From an uncultured Clostridia bacterium (GTDB lineage: Bacteria; Bacillota; Clostridia; Christensenellales; Borkfalkiaceae), in assembly GCA_947629575.1 (NCBI GenBank), contig CANREF010000011.1, positions 1-46,093 on the forward strand: a DNA stretch of 46,093 nt, read 5' to 3'. A program made the translations under genes and the position numbers. How positions within the stretch are numbered: position 1 is the first letter of the stretch; each line of letters begins with the position of its first letter. A model generated the notes under the pieces. It was given only the letters and a program-made list of their open reading frames with translations, searched no databases and was not told where the DNA came from. Below are positions 23,300-35,200 of this stretch, piece after piece.

Positions 23300-24375
23300 A
23301 AAACCTCCCGTTCGTAAAGAAAACAGCCGCAAGGCAAACTCGTGACCTTGAAATTGCCTTCGATGTTCGGATTTTTTAAGGACGTATGCAACTTTTCGAG
23401 ACCGTAGCACCCGACAAAGGCGTCGCGGGAGATCGCCGTCCAAGCGATCCCGCACAGATCGATCTCCTCGATCGCGCGGCAGCCTTCAAAGGCAAACGTC
23501 TTGAGCGCGCCGCCCGTTACCTTCACCCGTTTGAGACTTTCGGGCACGTTTTCCCCGAACATATATTGCAATCTGCCGTCGTAATCGCTTCCGTCGGGGC
23601 TCACCGAACTTCCCACAAAGGGCAAGGTAAGCGTCTTCAGAGCCATGCAGGAAGAGAGCGCGCCCTCGTCGCAGAAATGGATGTCTTCCGTAATACAGAG
23701 CTCCTCCGCAAGGGGAAGCGCCGCCACGAGCCGCGTCCCGCCCGGCGTTGAGAGAAAGAGGGCGTCTTCCTTGGCATAATAGGGCGCAAATGCACCGAAT
23801 TCTTTGATACGTGTCCCAAAAAGCGCGCTCCCCTTGAGCTGCGCCTCCGCGCGCAAAGTGAGCTTTTCCGCGCCCGATCTTTGGAGAACGGAGGCGGAGA
23901 TATTCCCCGTCATGAGCACGACTTCCGAAAAATGGGTGCGTTCGGTGCGGGAAAACCCGCTCCCGCCGTAGGCGAAAAATTCCTCCGAATAGTAGCCGAC
24001 CTGCGCAAATTTGCGCCAGAGCGCGAGCGATTCGGAAGGAGAGAGGGCGGGATAGGAGGCCGCCAGCAGCTCCGCAAGGCTTCCGCCCGCGAGCAGGGCA
24101 AAGCGCTTGGAATACTCGGCGGAGACCGCCATTCTTCCGCTTACGCCCTCCCGCCCGAGCAGGAGCTCTTCCTCGGTGCAGTCCTCAAGACAGGCTGAAA
24201 CGGAGGCATACGTCTCGGAAGTGCGCGCGCCGTTTTCCCATTCGACCTCATAGTTCCCGTTCGCTCCGACCCGCTTCGGGAAGGGCAGAAAGAGCAGCAA
24301 GCCCACGAGCGAAAAAGCTGCAAAAAAGGCGAGAAAACGCAATACGGGTCTCGATTTTCCCACTCTACTCACCAT
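23296..24375 (-). CDS. Membrane-anchored protein with BspA-like leucine-rich repeats
   Basis: About 359 residues. It starts with an N-terminal membrane anchor at about 13-32 (FLAFFAAFSLVGLLLFL) and continues outside the membrane. The C-terminal third has pieces of LRR_5/BspA repeats: ALKTLTLPF, LKRVKVTGGALKTFAFEGC, IEEIDLCGIAWTAISRDAF, CYGLEKL. The middle part is not recognised. Start 24375 (MVSRVGKS) overlaps the trmL stop by 7 bp; no strong ribosome site is visible, so it depends on translational coupling. Its stop overlaps the cardiolipin synthase start. LRR_5 proteins usually bind other proteins at the surface; why one sits between trmL and cls is unclear. Confidence 0.7.
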   Translation of the reverse strand: MVSRVGKSRPVLRFLAFFAAFSLVGLLLFLPFPKRVGANGNYEVEWENGARTSETYASVSACLEDCTEEELLLGREGVSGRMAVSAEYSKRFALLAGGSLAELLAASYPALSPSESLALWRKFAQVGYYSEEFFAYGGSGFSRTERTHFSEVVLMTGNISASVLQRSGAEKLTLRAEAQLKGSALFGTRIKEFGAFAPYYAKEDALFLSTPGGTRLVAALPLAEELCITEDIHFCDEGALSSCMALKTLTLPFVGSSVSPDGSDYDGRLQYMFGENVPESLKRVKVTGGALKTFAFEGCRAIEEIDLCGIAWTAISRDAFVGCYGLEKLHTSLKNPNIEGNFKVTSLPCGCFLYEREVL

Positions 24376-24863
24376 TTCAGTGTGTGCAATTCCCCCTCCG
24401 TTTTCAATCCGCGGAATGCGTTTTGGCGCAGTCCTTCGTAGACGGCGATCGCCACCGCGTTGCTCAGATTGAGCGAACGGCGCTCGTCCGCCATCGGAAT
24501 GCGCACGCACTCCTCCCGATGTAAAAGGAGCAGGCTCTCCTCGAGCCCCTTCGTCTCCTTGCCGAAGATCAGCGCGTCCCCCGCGCGGTATTCGGCTTCC
24601 GTGTAGCATTTTTTCGCCTTCGTGGTGAAAAAATGCGCCCCCGTGCCCTCGGGAAGGGAGGAGAGCGCCTGCCCGAGATCTTCGTGCACGCGCACTTCCA
24701 CAAGACTCCAATAGTCGAGCCCCGCACGCTTGAGATACTTGTCCGAAAGTTCGAAGCCGAGCGGCTTTACAAGATGCAGGACGCACCCCGTCGCCGCGCA
24801 GGTGCGCGCGATATTGCCCGCGTTCTGCGGGATCTCGGGCTCAACGAGAATGATGTGGAACAT
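24369..24863 (-). CDS. trmL: tRNA (cytidine(34)-2'-O)-methyltransferase TrmL
   Basis: A 164-residue SPOUT methyltransferase that methylates the wobble ribose of tRNA-Leu isoacceptors using S-adenosylmethionine. Family motifs are all present: EPEIPQNAGNIARTCAATG near the N-terminus, FGKETKGL in the middle, and SLNLSNAVAIAVYE in the C-terminal trefoil knot. Length is typical (about 155-165). CGGGAGG precedes ATG 24863. It is the first gene of a four-gene operon. Confidence 0.93.
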   Translation of the reverse strand: MFHIILVEPEIPQNAGNIARTCAATGCVLHLVKPLGFELSDKYLKRAGLDYWSLVEVRVHEDLGQALSSLPEGTGAHFFTTKAKKCYTEAEYRAGDALIFGKETKGLEESLLLLHREECVRIPMADERRSLNLSNAVAIAVYEGLRQNAFRGLKTEGELHTLKW

Positions 24864-24945
24864 AAAACCTCCCGCCGTTCGTTCAAATTTTTTGTATGCG
24901 TAATAAATTTAACGGTAATTTTTTTGCAAAGTCGGGGAAAAACGC

Positions 24946-24974
24946 TTGACAGCTCGGCAAGCATTTCCTATAAT
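24946..24974 (+). promoter_or_regulatory. Perfect SigA promoter facing a short non-coding unit
   Basis: TTGACA (24946-24951), 17-bp spacer, TATAAT (24969-24974) on the plus strand, between two minus-strand genes (trmL and lgt). No plus-strand gene follows. Confidence 0.8.
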
Positions 24975-24980
24975 GGACAT

Positions 24981-25066
24981 GTACGGTGAACGTACCCCAA
25001 AACTTGCTTATACATCCCATATTTTTTCTCGTTAAAACGCCGGGCATTTGCTCGGCGTTTTAATTT
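24981..25066 (+). ncRNA. Candidate small RNA (about 85 nt)
   Basis: The predicted transcript runs from about 24981 to the terminator at 25034-25066. It begins with a small hairpin GTACG-GTGAA-CGTAC, has a single-stranded AU-rich middle and ends in the terminator stem. An alternative is a leaderless 18-codon frame (ATG 24979, MYGERTPKLAYTSHIF..), which would need an unusual start. Confidence 0.45.
25034..25066. terminator. Bidirectional terminator between the small RNA unit and lgt
   Basis: AAAACGCCG (25034-25042) pairs with CGGCGTTTT (25053-25061) around a 10-nt loop, with TAATTTT beyond. It overlaps the lgt stop codon (25060-25062) and can end transcripts from both sides. Confidence 0.8.
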
Positions 25067-25851
25067 TGCGCCGTCCGTTTTTTCCGCCGCAGCACGATCT
25101 CCGCGATGAGAATGGCCGCGCCCGCCGCGAACAGCGCCACCGACCACGCCTGCGAGGGCGTGAGCCCGGGAATGAAGCTGCCGCGCGCGTCATCCCGCGC
25201 AAACTCGATGATGAAACGGAAAAATCCGTAGAGGAGCATATACAGCTCTATGCCGTAGAGCTTCGTGCGGAACAGGGTGTACGTGAAGAGCCAAAAGAGC
25301 TCGAAGAGGAAGATCGCCTCGAAGAGCTGGGTGGGCACGACCCTTCCGCCCAAACCGCCGAACGCGCCCGGCTGGTAGACGCCGAAAGGTCCGTCCGTGA
25401 CTGCGCCGTGACAGCAGCCCGCCATGAGACACCCTACCCTGCCGATACAGTGGGCGATCGCGATGCAACATGCCGCGATGCCGAGCACCTGCGGAAAGAT
25501 CTCAAATACCTGTCTGCCGCAGAGCTTCCTGATGAGAGTGAACCAAAGCAGCAAAAAGAGCGCCGCCCCGCCGATGAGACCGCCGTAGAAGGTGATCCCC
25601 TTGAAATGGAAACCAGCGGAAGGGTTTGCGATGTAGTTGTATGTCGCCTGAAAGAGCGCGGCGAAGCCGAATCCCGCCAAAATGGAAAAGGCGGCGAGCA
25701 AAATGCCGCAATTTTGCAGTTTTGCGGGGATCTTCAGCTTCTCGGCATAGACCCGCGCCACGATGAGCGCCGCAAGGACCGCGAGCGCGGTGCAGATATC
25801 GTAGAGCGTGACCGGCGAGCCGAACAGCCTGAACAGTTCATTGGGATACAA
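25060..25851 (-). CDS. lgt: Prolipoprotein diacylglyceryl transferase (Lgt)
   Basis: A 263-residue membrane enzyme that attaches diacylglycerol to the lipobox Cys of prolipoproteins, the first step of lipoprotein maturation. It has about seven helices; the signature is visible as GGLIGG (about 95), then HCIGRVGCLMAGCCHG, and later PTQLFE. The start is TTG at 25851: GAGGAGG sits 8 nt before it, and a consensus promoter at 25895-25923 lies inside the longer open frame that begins at 25971, which excludes the longer start. It is divergent from the giant lipoprotein gene and is in a window with five predicted lipoprotein genes, so its substrates are next door. Confidence 0.88.
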   Translation of the reverse strand: MYPNELFRLFGSPVTLYDICTALAVLAALIVARVYAEKLKIPAKLQNCGILLAAFSILAGFGFAALFQATYNYIANPSAGFHFKGITFYGGLIGGAALFLLLWFTLIRKLCGRQVFEIFPQVLGIAACCIAIAHCIGRVGCLMAGCCHGAVTDGPFGVYQPGAFGGLGGRVVPTQLFEAIFLFELFWLFTYTLFRTKLYGIELYMLLYGFFRFIIEFARDDARGSFIPGLTPSQAWSVALFAAGAAILIAEIVLRRKKRTAQN

Positions 25852-25894
25852 GTTTTTGTCCTCCTCTTCCGCCCGCGAAAGAGCGCTTTCTTTT

Positions 25895-25923
25895 ATTATA
25901 GCACGCCATGCAAAAATTGTCAA
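25895..25923 (-). promoter_or_regulatory. Consensus SigA promoter of lgt
   Basis: Minus-strand TTGACA (25923-25918), 17-bp spacer, TATAAT (25900-25895), predicted start about 25888, 37 nt before the TTG start. Strong evidence for the shorter protein. Confidence 0.85.
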
Positions 25924-26237
25924 TAGTTGAATAAAGTTATTATCGCAACTTATAAATTTCGGTAATTCCATTATATTTACTTATGCTCCGAAAATCGACA
26001 AAAAGCGAAAATCCTTAAAAAATGCGCCGTTTGTTCTTATTTTATCACGTTTTAACGCAGCATTCGCCGTTTTTGGAATAATTCTGTTAATTTTTCTCAT
26101 ATAAAAAATATACGGCAAAACGATTGCATTTTTATAAGGAATGTGTTAATGTATAAATACCCTACTATTTTTAGTGTGCGCGCATACTATTTATATATTA
26201 GGGGCAAAACAGGAAACAATTTTTTGGAGGTAGATCC
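25924..26237. other. AT-rich intergenic region upstream of the giant lipoprotein gene
   Basis: About 310 bp with far lower GC than the neighbouring genes. I see no tRNA, known riboswitch or repeat. TTGCAT near 26124 and TATAAA near 26151 are 22 bp apart, too far for a good promoter, and a short palindrome TGTGCGCGCA lies near 26177. A ribosome site GGAGGT is at 26226-26231. The promoter of the giant gene must lie here but cannot be placed with confidence. Confidence 0.5.
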
Positions 26238-29200
26238 ATGAGTAAACTTTTGAGAAAGGTTCTCCTTGCGGCGCTTGCGATATGCCTGTCCCTCGGCATA
26301 TTCACGGCATGCGGCGAGGACCCCGAAACTCCGTCCGAGCCTCAAAACGTCACCTACACGGTGAACGTTGTGGGGAGCGCGGACGCCCTTAACGGTGTGA
26401 GCGTTGTGCTCTCACAGGACGGTGCGGAAAAGGCTTCCAAGACGCCTGAAAACGGGAAGGCCGTCTTCGAACTGCCTGCAGGCACTTACGAAGCCTTTCT
26501 GAGAGGGCTTGCGGAGGGATATACCTATTCTCGCGCCCTGCTCACAGAGAGCGCTCCCGAGGCGACCATCAACGTTCAAGATCCCCCTCATCCCCAGCCT
26601 CAGACGGTGACCTACACCGTCACCGTGGAAGGTGCGGACGGGCTTTCGGGATTGAGCGTGGTACTCTCGCAAGACGGCGTGACGAAGGGAACTGTTCCGC
26701 TTGCGGACGGCAAGGCTGTCTTCGAGCTCGAGGAGGGAACTTACACCGTAATGCTTGCGGGACTTCCCGACGGGTACACCTATGAGAGCGCGACCGTGAC
26801 TGCGGATTCTCCCGCGGCGACGCTCACGGTGAGCGCCGTTGAACCGCCCGTAACGACGACGACCTATACCGTCACCGTCGCATGTGAGGAGGGAACTCTT
26901 CCCGATGGGCTGAGCGTTCAGATGCAGAAGGGCAACTCCGTTGTCTCCACCAAGCCCGTTGAAGGCGGCAAGGCGGTGTTCGAGCTCGCACCCGATACCT
27001 ATACCGTGACGCTGACGGGGCTCACCGAGGGATACACCTGCGAGAGCGCGACCGTGAACGCGGATACCCACGAAGTGACGCTCACCGTGAAGAAGGTGAC
27101 CACACCCGATCCTCAGACAGTTCACTATACGGTGACCGTAGAGTGCACGGGGGCGACCCTTCCCACAACGGTGCGCGTACAGCTCTCTGCGGACGGCGCG
27201 GTGAAGGCGACCAAACAGCTCACAGACGGCAAGGCGGAATTCGACCTCGAGCCCAATACCTATACGGCGGTCCTTACGGGACTTCCCGCAGGGCTTGAAT
27301 ACGTCTCCGAAACGACCGCAACGCTGACGCCCGAAGCGCCCGACGCGACTTTCACCCTCAAAAAGAAGGTGGAAGCGGTGGACGTTGCTCTGACTGTCAC
27401 CAATACCGCAAATAAAGATCTGTTCGGGAGAGATTACACTCCCGCAGCTGCCGCGGGCATGAAGGTGGAACTCTATCTCGGCGAAGCGATCACCGCCACT
27501 GTGACGGGCACGACGGACGCCGAAGGAAAATATACCTTTACCGCGCTCAAGCTCGGCACTTATAAAGTGAAAGTGAACGGCACGGACGCGGGCACGATCG
27601 AGGTGGGCGAGACGACTTCCACTGCTGCAGTAAATGTGAACTTTGCGGGCGGCACCGTGAACGCTCCCCTCGCCTTCCAAGTGGGCGCAAACGCGCTGCC
27701 CTTCACGCAGCAGATCCTCGAAACTCTCGGGGACGAGAGCGTACACTACACCCTCAAGGTGGATAAGAGCGGGCTCTATTCCTTTGACGCGAACAACAAG
27801 AACGCCAACGTCTCGGGCGAGGCGCTCGAGCTCGCGGGCGGGCTCATCGCTGTCGAGCACATCGCAGTAGAGCTCGAAGCGGACAAAGTGTACACCTTCG
27901 CGTGCTCCTCTGCGGGAAGCGCGGATACGGGCTTTGACTACACGGTGACGATCACCGAGGGCAACACGCAGGGCGGAGGGGACACCCCCACCGTTCCCTG
28001 GACAGGTGCGGGCACGAAAGATTCGCCCTATATCATCACCGAGCTCAAGAACGAATATACGGTACAGCTCGTCTATGACAACGGCTATACTCCCGTATAC
28101 TTCAAGTATACCGAGACCAAGGGGGCGAAGTACGCCATTTACTCGAGCAATCAGGACTTCTTCCTCTCCGTTATGCTTGTAGACGGCGATTCTCTCAAGC
28201 CCGTGAAGACATACTCCAGCGGCGGAAACGAAGCCTCGGAGGTCTCGCTCTTCGAGACGGCGGACACTGCCGAATATCTCTTTGAGCTCTCCCCCTATGA
28301 CGAAGACTCCACCACGACTTTGACCGTCAAATTCACGATCGGCGACTACGCGGGTTGGATGTCCAAGTGGGAAGGCAGCGGCCGCTTCCAGAAAGCGCAG
28401 ACGAAGCCGAGCGTTCCCGGGATAGACGATCCCTATATCATCAAGACGTTGATCGACACCTATGACGTGATGGTCAGCCCCGCAGGCGTGTACTTCAAGT
28501 ACGAAGCGACGGAAACCAAGAATTACACGATCGCGGCGACGGCAAGTTATACCTTATCGTTCAGTGTGAGAGACTACAACGACGGGGATCCCATAGAGTT
28601 GAAAACCTACGAAACCGTGGACAAAAACCCCGTAGCGTTCACCCTCAATGCGGGGACGACCTATCTGTTCTATATCAACCTCACCAACCCCGACGTGCAG
28701 GAAGAGGTTTGGTCGCTGCTCCTTAAATTCAAGATCGAAGAAGGCCAGGCCGTTGTCGATCCCGAACAGCCCGACGGCAGTGAGGATCACCCCTATGTAC
28801 TCGAAAACGTTGTGGGCGAACATAACGACGTAGACGCAACTTCCGACGGCGTTTGGTACACCTTTACCGCGACCGAGGACGCCGACTACGTGTTCGCTCT
28901 CAAAACAAAGGGCTGGCTCGTTGTGAACGGCAAAGACCTCTTCTCGGCTTCCGACTCGGCTTCCAAGACGGTGACCCTCACCGTAAAGACGGGCAGGAGC
29001 TACACCGTAGGCGTCAAGACGTACGGCGGCGCGGCGACCGCGAAGGTCTCCTATTCCGTGACGAAGAAGAGCAACGAACCCGACGGCAGTAAGGAAAGAC
29101 CCTTCGTGCTCACAGGCGACTTCCTCGGCGAACACACCGTGTCCGTTCCCTCGAGCGTCTACTATAAGGCGACGATCTCCGAGGATATGACCGTTGTCAT

Positions 29201-32200
29201 CACCGCAAACACCGCCCTTACCCTTACGATCGGCAATGTCTCTCTCCAGACGGCAGCGGCGGGAAAAGAACAGACTTTCACCCTCTCCAAGGGCGACATT
29301 CTCATCAAGTTTGAAAAAACTTCCGTGACGGAAGTCAAATTCACCGTTGCAAAGAAGGATATTTCGAGCGTTGCCCTGCCCGACGAATTCAAGGGCACGT
29401 GGAAGAGCCTTGACAAAGTGTACGAGATGACGATCGATGAAAGCGGCGCGCTCACCCTCAAAAAGAACGGCGCGGCGGTGACGACCGTCGTCACGAGCGG
29501 CACGGGCGCTATGGAGGGCGGCACGTTCTACTATGTCGCCTTTGAGAGCAAACAGTATCAACTCAAATGGGACGGCGTAGGCAAGAACGCGCTCGAACTA
29601 TACGCAAAGGTTTCGGGAAGTACGGGCGAATACATCTACTTCGCACCCGATCCCCTTCCCGCCTTCGACCTTAGCGACTATGCGGGCGAATATACCGACC
29701 GCGATGGCAAAAAGCCCAACCTCGTTGTGAGCGAGAGCGCCATCACGTGGCAGGGCCACACCGTCCTCCTTGTGGGCGATGTGACGGGATCTTTCTCCGG
29801 CTACACCAAGGCGTGGGCTGCCTATGTGGACGACAAGCCCGAGATCGTGCTCGTTCAGGACGGCTCGTTCTACTTCCAGTACGCGAAGCTCTACTTCGAC
29901 AACAAAGCGGCGGCGGTGGAACTGCCCGAAGCGTTCGTGGGCAAGTGGAAGAGCCTCGACGACAAGTATCAGCTCGACATCACCGACACCAAGACGCTCA
30001 CCCTCACCGTGAGCGGTGCGCAAAAGCAGTTCACCCTCTCCTCTGAAAAGCAGAGCGTTGAGACCCTCTACTTCCTCACCGTGGACGGCACAAAGTGGCA
30101 GCTTGCGAACTCTCCCGCGGGCACGGGTACTCTCATGCTCGAATCGGACAGCGAGACGGTGTACTTCACCCCCGACCCCATTCCCACCGTCACCTTCAGT
30201 TCCGAGATCGGAACTTACACCCTCGTGGACGTTTATGAGGAAGAGCCCGCTGAAGGCGAGTTCACCATTTCGGCGAATGCCATCACATGGACGGGTCACA
30301 ACGTGATCGTTGCAAACGTCTTGCAGACGTATCCCGAGCTCGGTACGGGTTATCCCCTCTTCATCGACGGAAATCCCTACCAGCTGATGAACTACGGCGG
30401 AATGCTCATGCTCATCGACACCGTGGAAGGCACGACGTACACCCTCGAAGAGGGCGCGCCTCAGCCCCAGGATGTGACCTACACCGTCACCGTGAAGAGC
30501 GCGGATAAGGACATCTTCGGAAATACTCTCAACGAAGCGGTCAAAGCGGACGTGTCCGTCTCCCTCATGAAGGGAGACAAGGCCGTGGAGACCAAGACGA
30601 CGGGCACGGACGGCAAGGTCACCTTCACCCAGCCCAAGGACAGCTACACCGTGCAGATCAACGGGCAGAGCTATGACCTTACGGACAACGCCGCAAACGT
30701 CACCCTGTTCAGCGACGTCGTGTACGGTACGCAGGAGCATCCGATCGCCCTCAAGACGGGGCTGACGCAGCTGCCCTTCACCGAGGATATCCTCGATACA
30801 TATCGGTCGGGTGCGTACTTCACGTTCACTCCCGCCGAGACGGGGACTTATGTGTTCACCGTGAGCGCGGAGACCGTGATGTTCATGCTTACCTTTGGAG
30901 ATGACGAGGATGACGGGCTCATGCTCATGGGACAGCTCTCGGGCGAAGTGACGCTCGAAGAGAAGACCACCTACTCGGTGATGATCGTGAACACGGACGC
31001 TTCCGCCTGCACCCTCAAGATCGAGAAAAAGACGGAGGGCGAGATAGAGGGAAGCGGCACGCAGGCTGATCCCGAGATCTTGAAGAGCCTCAACCAGACG
31101 ATCACCCGCCATGCGGGGATCGATGCGAACGGCAGGTACTACTTCCGCTTTACGCCCGAGAAAAACGCCATTCTCACCATTACGGCACAGACCCTCTGCT
31201 CCGTGGGCGGAAAGCTCGTGAACAACTCCACCACCCTTCTTGCGGTGGACGGGACAATTCTCGCGCAGGTAATAGCGGGCACAACGTATGAATTCTGGCT
31301 TCAGGCAAGCCAAACTGGCAGTGCTACTGACGTAACGATCGTCCTCTCCACCGCCGACGCGCCCGAGCCCCCCGGAGAGGGCGCAGGGCTGAAGTCCGAC
31401 CCCTATCAACTCGAGACCCTGACGGGCCAATACAAGATCTTTGCGGTAAAGAGTGCATATGTCTATTTTACATATACCGCAACGGAAGATCAAACCTATC
31501 GCATCACCCTTTTGAGCGGGCCGAAAACCACGTTCTATCTCGACCCCACCACGATTTTGTTCGCAAAGTCCGGGAAATACTCCTATGACACGAGCAAGTT
31601 TGAATACGACGAGTTTACCCTGAGTGCGGGCACAAAACTGACTTTACGTCTCTATTCCGAAGTAACGGACTACTATGAGTTCAAGATCGAAGCCAAGCGG
31701 GCGGAGACAGAAGTGACCTTCCCCGAAGATTTGGTCGGCGAATGGGAGTTCGATGCACTGCACTCCGATACGGAGCTTTCGGAAGTGCCCGACCTCGTGA
31801 TCGGCGAGCATACCGTGGAATGGGGCGACAAAACGGTGAAAACCTTCGGCGAAGAGAGCGGGCTCTACTTCCTCGAGATCGATGGCAAAGAGTGGACGCT
31901 GAAAGCCGACAAGGACACCTACTCCTACACCTGTCTTTTGCTCACCGACACCTCGACCGAGGACGTCTACATATTTACCGTAAAGAAAACCGAGCCCGAG
32001 ATTGAGGGAAGCGGCACTTCGGACGACCCCGAGATCCTGAAGAGCCTCAACCAGTCGCTCACCCGCCATGCAGGGATCGATGCGAACGGCAGGTACTACT
32101 TCCGCTTCACCGCCGATAAAAACGCCATTCTCACCATTACGGCGCAGAGCGTCTGCTCCGTGGGCGGCTTGCTTCTGGAAAACCGCACCACTCCTCTTAC

Positions 32201-35200
32201 CGAGGGCGGCACAGTCTCCGTGCAGATAAAGGAGAGCACGGTCTATAACTTCTGGATTCAGGCAAGCCAAAAGAGCGGTCCTGCGGACGTGACGATCGTT
32301 CTCTCCACGTCCGACACTCCCGCGATTCCTTGGAGCGGTACGGGCAAGAGCGCCAGCCCTTACGTCCTCACCGAACTCGGCGAAGAGGTCACCGTGTTTG
32401 TCGCGGCGAGCGGATTCATTTACTTCACCTACACGGTGGATACGACTACCCTCTTGGAGTTCACCCTCCTCTCCAACGGCTGCATCAGTCTGAGCGGCGG
32501 TCCGAAATGGAAGACGGGCGGCGGAACTACGCTCAACTCTGTCACGCGCATGAGTGACACCGTCTCCGCAAGCGGCACGCTCAAATTCTATGTACAAGGT
32601 TCTGCAACCGGTGCTGCGGGGCTCGTGACGTTCAAGATCGAAAAGGCAGTCGAGAAGAAAGACTACACTGTAACCGTGAAGAGCGCCGATAAGGACGTCT
32701 ATGGCAACACCATAAACGAGGCTGCAAAGAGCGGCGTGGAAGTTTCCCTCATGAACGGCGAACAGGTCGTTGAGACCAAGCAGACGGGCGCGGACGGCAC
32801 TGTGACCTTCTCCCAGCCCGAAGGCAACTACACCGTGAAGATCGACGAAAACACCTATACCTTCACCGAGAACGCGGCTTCGGTCACGCTCGACAGCGGC
32901 GTTGTGTACGGCACGCAGGATCACCCGCTTGCCTTGCATCTCGGCGAGAACACCATTCCCATGACGCAGGAGCTTGCGAGCGCGGGCGGCGTGTACTACA
33001 CGTTCACCCCCTCCTCAGACGCTACCTATATCTTTGACGGCGTGGGAGAGAACACGTTCTATAATTTCTTCTATGACAGCGATAACCCCGCACTGTATGA
33101 AACGGTCGGCGGATTCGCAGGGATCACGCCCGTTTCCAAGCCCCTCACCGCAGATACGGCGTACAAGATCGTTGCGCTCGGGGTGGCCGCGGGAGATTAC
33201 GTCATCAAGATCTCCGTGCAGGCGGGCACTGTGGAGGCGACTCCCGACGAGGGATTCCACTTCAATGAACAGTTTGTCGGCACGTGGAAATCGGAGGACG
33301 GGTACACCATTTCCATTACCGCAACGACTTTCCTGCTCACCGAGGCGAGCGGCGTGAAAGCGACCTACACGATCTCGGAAAGCGAGCCCGACAGATTCCA
33401 GGAAAGAACCTATACCATTGTCTGGAACAGCGTCACCTATACATTTAAGAATCTCGACGATCCCATCACCCTCACCCTCTCGTCTGCAAGCGGCTCTAAG
33501 AGCTTTGAGCTTTCGGCGACCGAGGGCTTCACGGTGGACTTCCCCACCGAAATGCAGGGCAGCTGGAAGTGCCAGGGCAGCGAAGATGATGACGAGGACG
33601 TGAGCGGCGTTCCCAACCTTGTGGTGGGCACAAACTCCGTCACCTGGGCGGGACATGACGTCAAGGTCATCGGAACGAACGGCGACGGGCTCACGACCGT
33701 CTACATTCTCGAAATCGACGGCGAGAAGTGGGGTCTGCAACTCTCGAAGGGCGAACTCAACACCACACTCGAGCTCAAAAAATTCAAGGCCGATGATGGC
33801 TACACATTCGCCAATGCGGGCGCGCAGGGCGGCGAGACGGAGGACAAGGTGACTTACACCGTCACCGTCAACCTCAAGGACAGCGACGTCTTTGGCAATA
33901 CCCTCAACGGCCGCCTCGGCGCACAGGTGGAAGTTACCCTCTATAACGGCGAGGACATCGTGGAGACCGCCTTCACGGACGGCAACGGCGTTGTGACCTT
34001 CACCGTCGTGGAGAGGGATACCTACAAGGTCCAAATCTACGGAAAGGACTATGCCCTCACTTCCAAGACCGTCACCGTGGAAGCTACGTCGGATGTCGTC
34101 TACGGCACGCAGGAGCACCCGCTCACCCTGACCGTCGGCGCGAACAAGATCCCGCTGACGATGGACGTGCTCTCCGCCGTGGAGGGATTTGTGTACTACG
34201 ACCTGCAGGTGGAGACCTCGGGCAACTACGTCTTTGACTTCCCCGCCAATGCAAGCGTGCAGTGCAGCCAGCTCAGCATTCGGCTGCTCGGCAGCGGCGC
34301 GCAGCAGGTGGAAAAAGAGCTCGACGCGGAGACCGTGTATCACTTCACCCTCTCCGCAGGCTCTCCCATCGACGGCGACTACGGCTATACCATCACCATT
34401 ACTGCCGCGAAGCCCGCAACCCCTTGGGCGGGGCAGGGCACGCAGGATGAGCCCTACATCATCGAAGAGCTCATCGGCGAATACAACGACATCGAAGTCG
34501 TCTACACGGGCGTAGAAGCTGAGTTCGTGAACGTGTACTTCAAGTACACCCCCACCGAGGATGTGGAATACTACACCCTCACCCTCACCGTTGCCGGAGA
34601 CGCCGTGATCACCTTCATCGGCGCGAAAGCTCCCGTCGGACAGACCATTCCCTTCGTGAATGCGGCGTCCGCAGCGAACTACTCCGCGACGATCAAACTC
34701 ACCAAGGGCAAAGATCTTACCATCTGCGTCTCGGGCGGCAACGACACGAGCCAAAACGAAGACAGTCAGACGTATGCGACGTTCAAGTGTTCCTTCAAAG
34801 TGGAGAGTTATGAACTTCCCGAGCCCGAGACGGGCAGCGCGCAGAAACCCGACACGCTCACCGAGCTCCTCGGCACTCACACCGTGACGACGGAGAGCGC
34901 ATACTACTACGCCTACACCGCCACCGCGGACGGCAAGTACTACGTCTCCACCGATTACGCAGAGGGCATCACCTTCACCGTGCGCGACAGCCTCACCCTC
35001 GACGAATACGGCGTTCCCACGGGCAAGAAACTCTTTGACCTCAACCTCTCTGCGGGCGACAAGGGCGTTATAGAACTTACAAACGGCAAGACCTATTACT
35101 TCACCGTGAAGTCCAACCTCATCTCCGAGGGCGCGGCAACGGAGACTTTCTCCTTCACCATAGAGACGTGGACCGCAGGCGAGCCCGACGGCACGCAGGC

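Noticed and set aside
25048-25926. Plus-strand frame opposite lgt
   Set aside because: Shadow of lgt, whose HCIGRVGC signature, promoter and ribosome site are clear on the minus strand.
25852-25971. Longer lgt beginning at ATG 25971
   Set aside because: The extra 40 residues overlie the consensus promoter and do not look like a membrane protein start.
26124-26237. c-di-GMP riboswitch before the giant lipoprotein gene
   Set aside because: GGGGCAAAACAGG resembles a fragment of the GEMM motif, but there is no room for the two helices before the ribosome site.
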